DNA of 64,000 nucleotides from an uncultured Flavobacterium sp. (lineage in GTDB: Bacteria; Bacteroidota; Bacteroidia; Flavobacteriales; Flavobacteriaceae): NCBI RefSeq assembly GCF_963422545.1, contig NZ_OY730238.1:62001-126000 (forward strand). Reading direction: 5' to 3'. The notes beneath the pieces were generated by a model that searched no databases, was not told the origin of the DNA, and saw nothing but the letters and a program-made list of their open reading frames with translations. A program made the position numbers and the translations under genes. Shown in pieces: positions 62,934 to 64,000 of this stretch (its first letter is position 1; the number at the start of each line of letters is the position of its first letter).

Positions 62934-64000
62934 ATGAAATACAGAATAGAAAAAGATACTATGGGAGAAGTTCAGGTCCCGGCCGATAAATATTGGGGAG
63001 CACAAACAGAACGTTCCCGAAACAATTTCAAAATTGGACCATCGGCATCAATGCCACACGAAATCATCGAAGGTTTTGCTTATCTTAAAAAAGCAGCCGC
63101 ATATGCTAACTGTGATTTAGGCGTTTTACCAATCGAGAAAAGAGATGCAATTGCTGCCGTTTGCGATGAAATTCTTGCCGGACAATTAAACGACGAATTT
63201 CCGTTAGTAATTTGGCAAACCGGTTCAGGAACACAAAGCAATATGAACGTTAATGAAGTTATTGCAAATCGCGCACAAGTTCTAAAAGGTTTTAACATTG
63301 GCGAAGGCGACCCTTTTATCAAAGCAAACGACGATGTAAACAAATCGCAATCATCAAACGATACCTTCCCAACAGCAATGCACATTGCAGCATACAAAAT
63401 GGTAATCGAAACTACCATTCCCGGTGTCGAAAAATTACACGCAACTTTAGCAAAAAAAGCAGCTGAATTTAAGGATGTTGTAAAAATTGGCCGTACGCAT
63501 CTTATGGATGCAACACCTCTAACATTAGGACAAGAGATTTCAGGTTATGCCGCTCAATTATCCTTCGGATTAAAAGCGCTTAAAAATACTTTAGCCCATT
63601 TATCAGAAATCGCCTTAGGCGGAACCGCAGTAGGAACCGGCTTGAATACTCCAAAAGGTTACGATGTAAAAGTTGCCGAATATATTGCAAAATTCACCAA
63701 TCATCCTTTTATAACTGCCGAAAATAAATTTGAAGCTCTGGCTGCTCACGACGCAATAGTTGAAACACATGGAGCATTAAAACAACTGGCAGTTTCTTTA
63801 AATAAAATTGCAAACGATATTAGAATGTTAGCTTCCGGACCACGCTCAGGAATTGGCGAAATTCATATTCCCGAAAACGAACCGGGATCTTCAATCATGC
63901 CAGGAAAAGTAAACCCAACACAATGTGAAGCCTTAACAATGGTTTGCGCACAAGTTATAGGAAACGATATGGCAATTGCCGTTGGCGGTATGCAAGGACA
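62934..64000 (+). CDS. fumC: Fumarate hydratase class II, partial
   Basis: The first 355 residues are in the window and the gene continues past its end. MKYRIEKDTMGEVQVPADKYWGAQTERS, WQTGSGTQSNMNVNEVIANRA, KIGRTHLMDATPLTLGQEISGY and GSSIMPGKVNPTQCEA are the FumC signatures, the last being the fumarase/aspartase signature loop. It interconverts fumarate and malate in the TCA cycle. The ATG at 62934 is the first plausible start. Confidence 0.93.
   Translation, partial: MKYRIEKDTMGEVQVPADKYWGAQTERSRNNFKIGPSASMPHEIIEGFAYLKKAAAYANCDLGVLPIEKRDAIAAVCDEILAGQLNDEFPLVIWQTGSGTQSNMNVNEVIANRAQVLKGFNIGEGDPFIKANDDVNKSQSSNDTFPTAMHIAAYKMVIETTIPGVEKLHATLAKKAAEFKDVVKIGRTHLMDATPLTLGQEISGYAAQLSFGLKALKNTLAHLSEIALGGTAVGTGLNTPKGYDVKVAEYIAKFTNHPFITAENKFEALAAHDAIVETHGALKQLAVSLNKIANDIRMLASGPRSGIGEIHIPENEPGSSIMPGKVNPTQCEALTMVCAQVIGNDMAIAVGGMQG

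Overview
The window is AT-rich chromosome from a Flavobacterium-like member of the Bacteroidota. The signs are TAnnTTTG promoter elements, little Shine-Dalgarno sequence, a hydratase-at-C-terminus FadB, a LETM1-related biofilm-type protein, outer-membrane beta-barrel proteins, and the intergenic palindromes common in this genus. The left third (to about 26.6 kb) is accessory and conflict-related. The remainder is mostly ordinary metabolism, transport and stress genes. || Layout. 0.3-5.9 kb: a membrane protein, then a WGR-domain giant and a SWIM zinc-finger protein five bases apart. 5.9-8.65 kb: a direct repeat made of the 3' end and terminator of an XRE regulator flanks an orphan protein, a MORN-type lipoprotein and the intact regulator. 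8.7-12.5 kb: a three-gene operon (nuclease-like effector, small middle protein, Rad50-like ATPase) with the layout of an ABC-three-component conflict system. 13.8-16.7 kb: tyrosinase, a small Cys-rich exported protein, and a multicopper-oxidase-like protein that lacks copper ligands. || 16.9-26.6 kb is the most interesting part: an RNA-repair locus. It holds a T4-Pnkp-like kinase/phosphatase, a T4-Rnl1-like RNA ligase, a nucleotidyltransferase, a SMI1/KNR4 protein, a 746-aa protein with a RING-like zinc site and a TerD-like C-terminus, an HD hydrolase and a WYL regulator. Between the 746-aa gene and the HD gene lie two tRNA-like RNAs and an array of five GGTCAA-N7-TTACTTC units. One tRNA-like RNA becomes an exact 73-nt tRNA with a UUU (Lys) anticodon once a 45-nt insert is removed from its anticodon stem. 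In four units the variable N7 lies in a helix whose partner has a different sequence each time, which is covariation inside the array. A 23-bp palindrome occurs at three promoters of the locus, consistent with one regulon, perhaps under the WYL protein. T4 Pnkp and Rnl1 are known for repairing anticodon-cut tRNA-Lys(UUU), so a repair cassette beside a tRNA-Lys-like RNA is suggestive; the link itself is inference. || 26.8-33.0 kb: MarR regulator, FadB, FadA and acyl-CoA dehydrogenase (fatty-acid beta-oxidation). 33.4-39.1 kb: GH18 chitinase, exported and outer-membrane proteins, Cu/Zn superoxide dismutase, LETM1-related protein. 39.2-43.6 kb: carbonic anhydrase with a SulP transporter, and Dps divergent from OxyR. 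44.0-51.9 kb: MnmD, IlvE, Crp-type regulator, small enzymes, an SRPBCC protein, an ECF sigma factor with its partner genes, and a BNR-repeat protein. 52.0-64.0 kb: a low-complexity exported protein, Kup potassium uptake, an RsmB-type rRNA methyltransferase, MenE with a CPBP protease, an ArsC-like protein, a TonB-receptor-like outer-membrane protein, and the start of fumC, cut by the window end.
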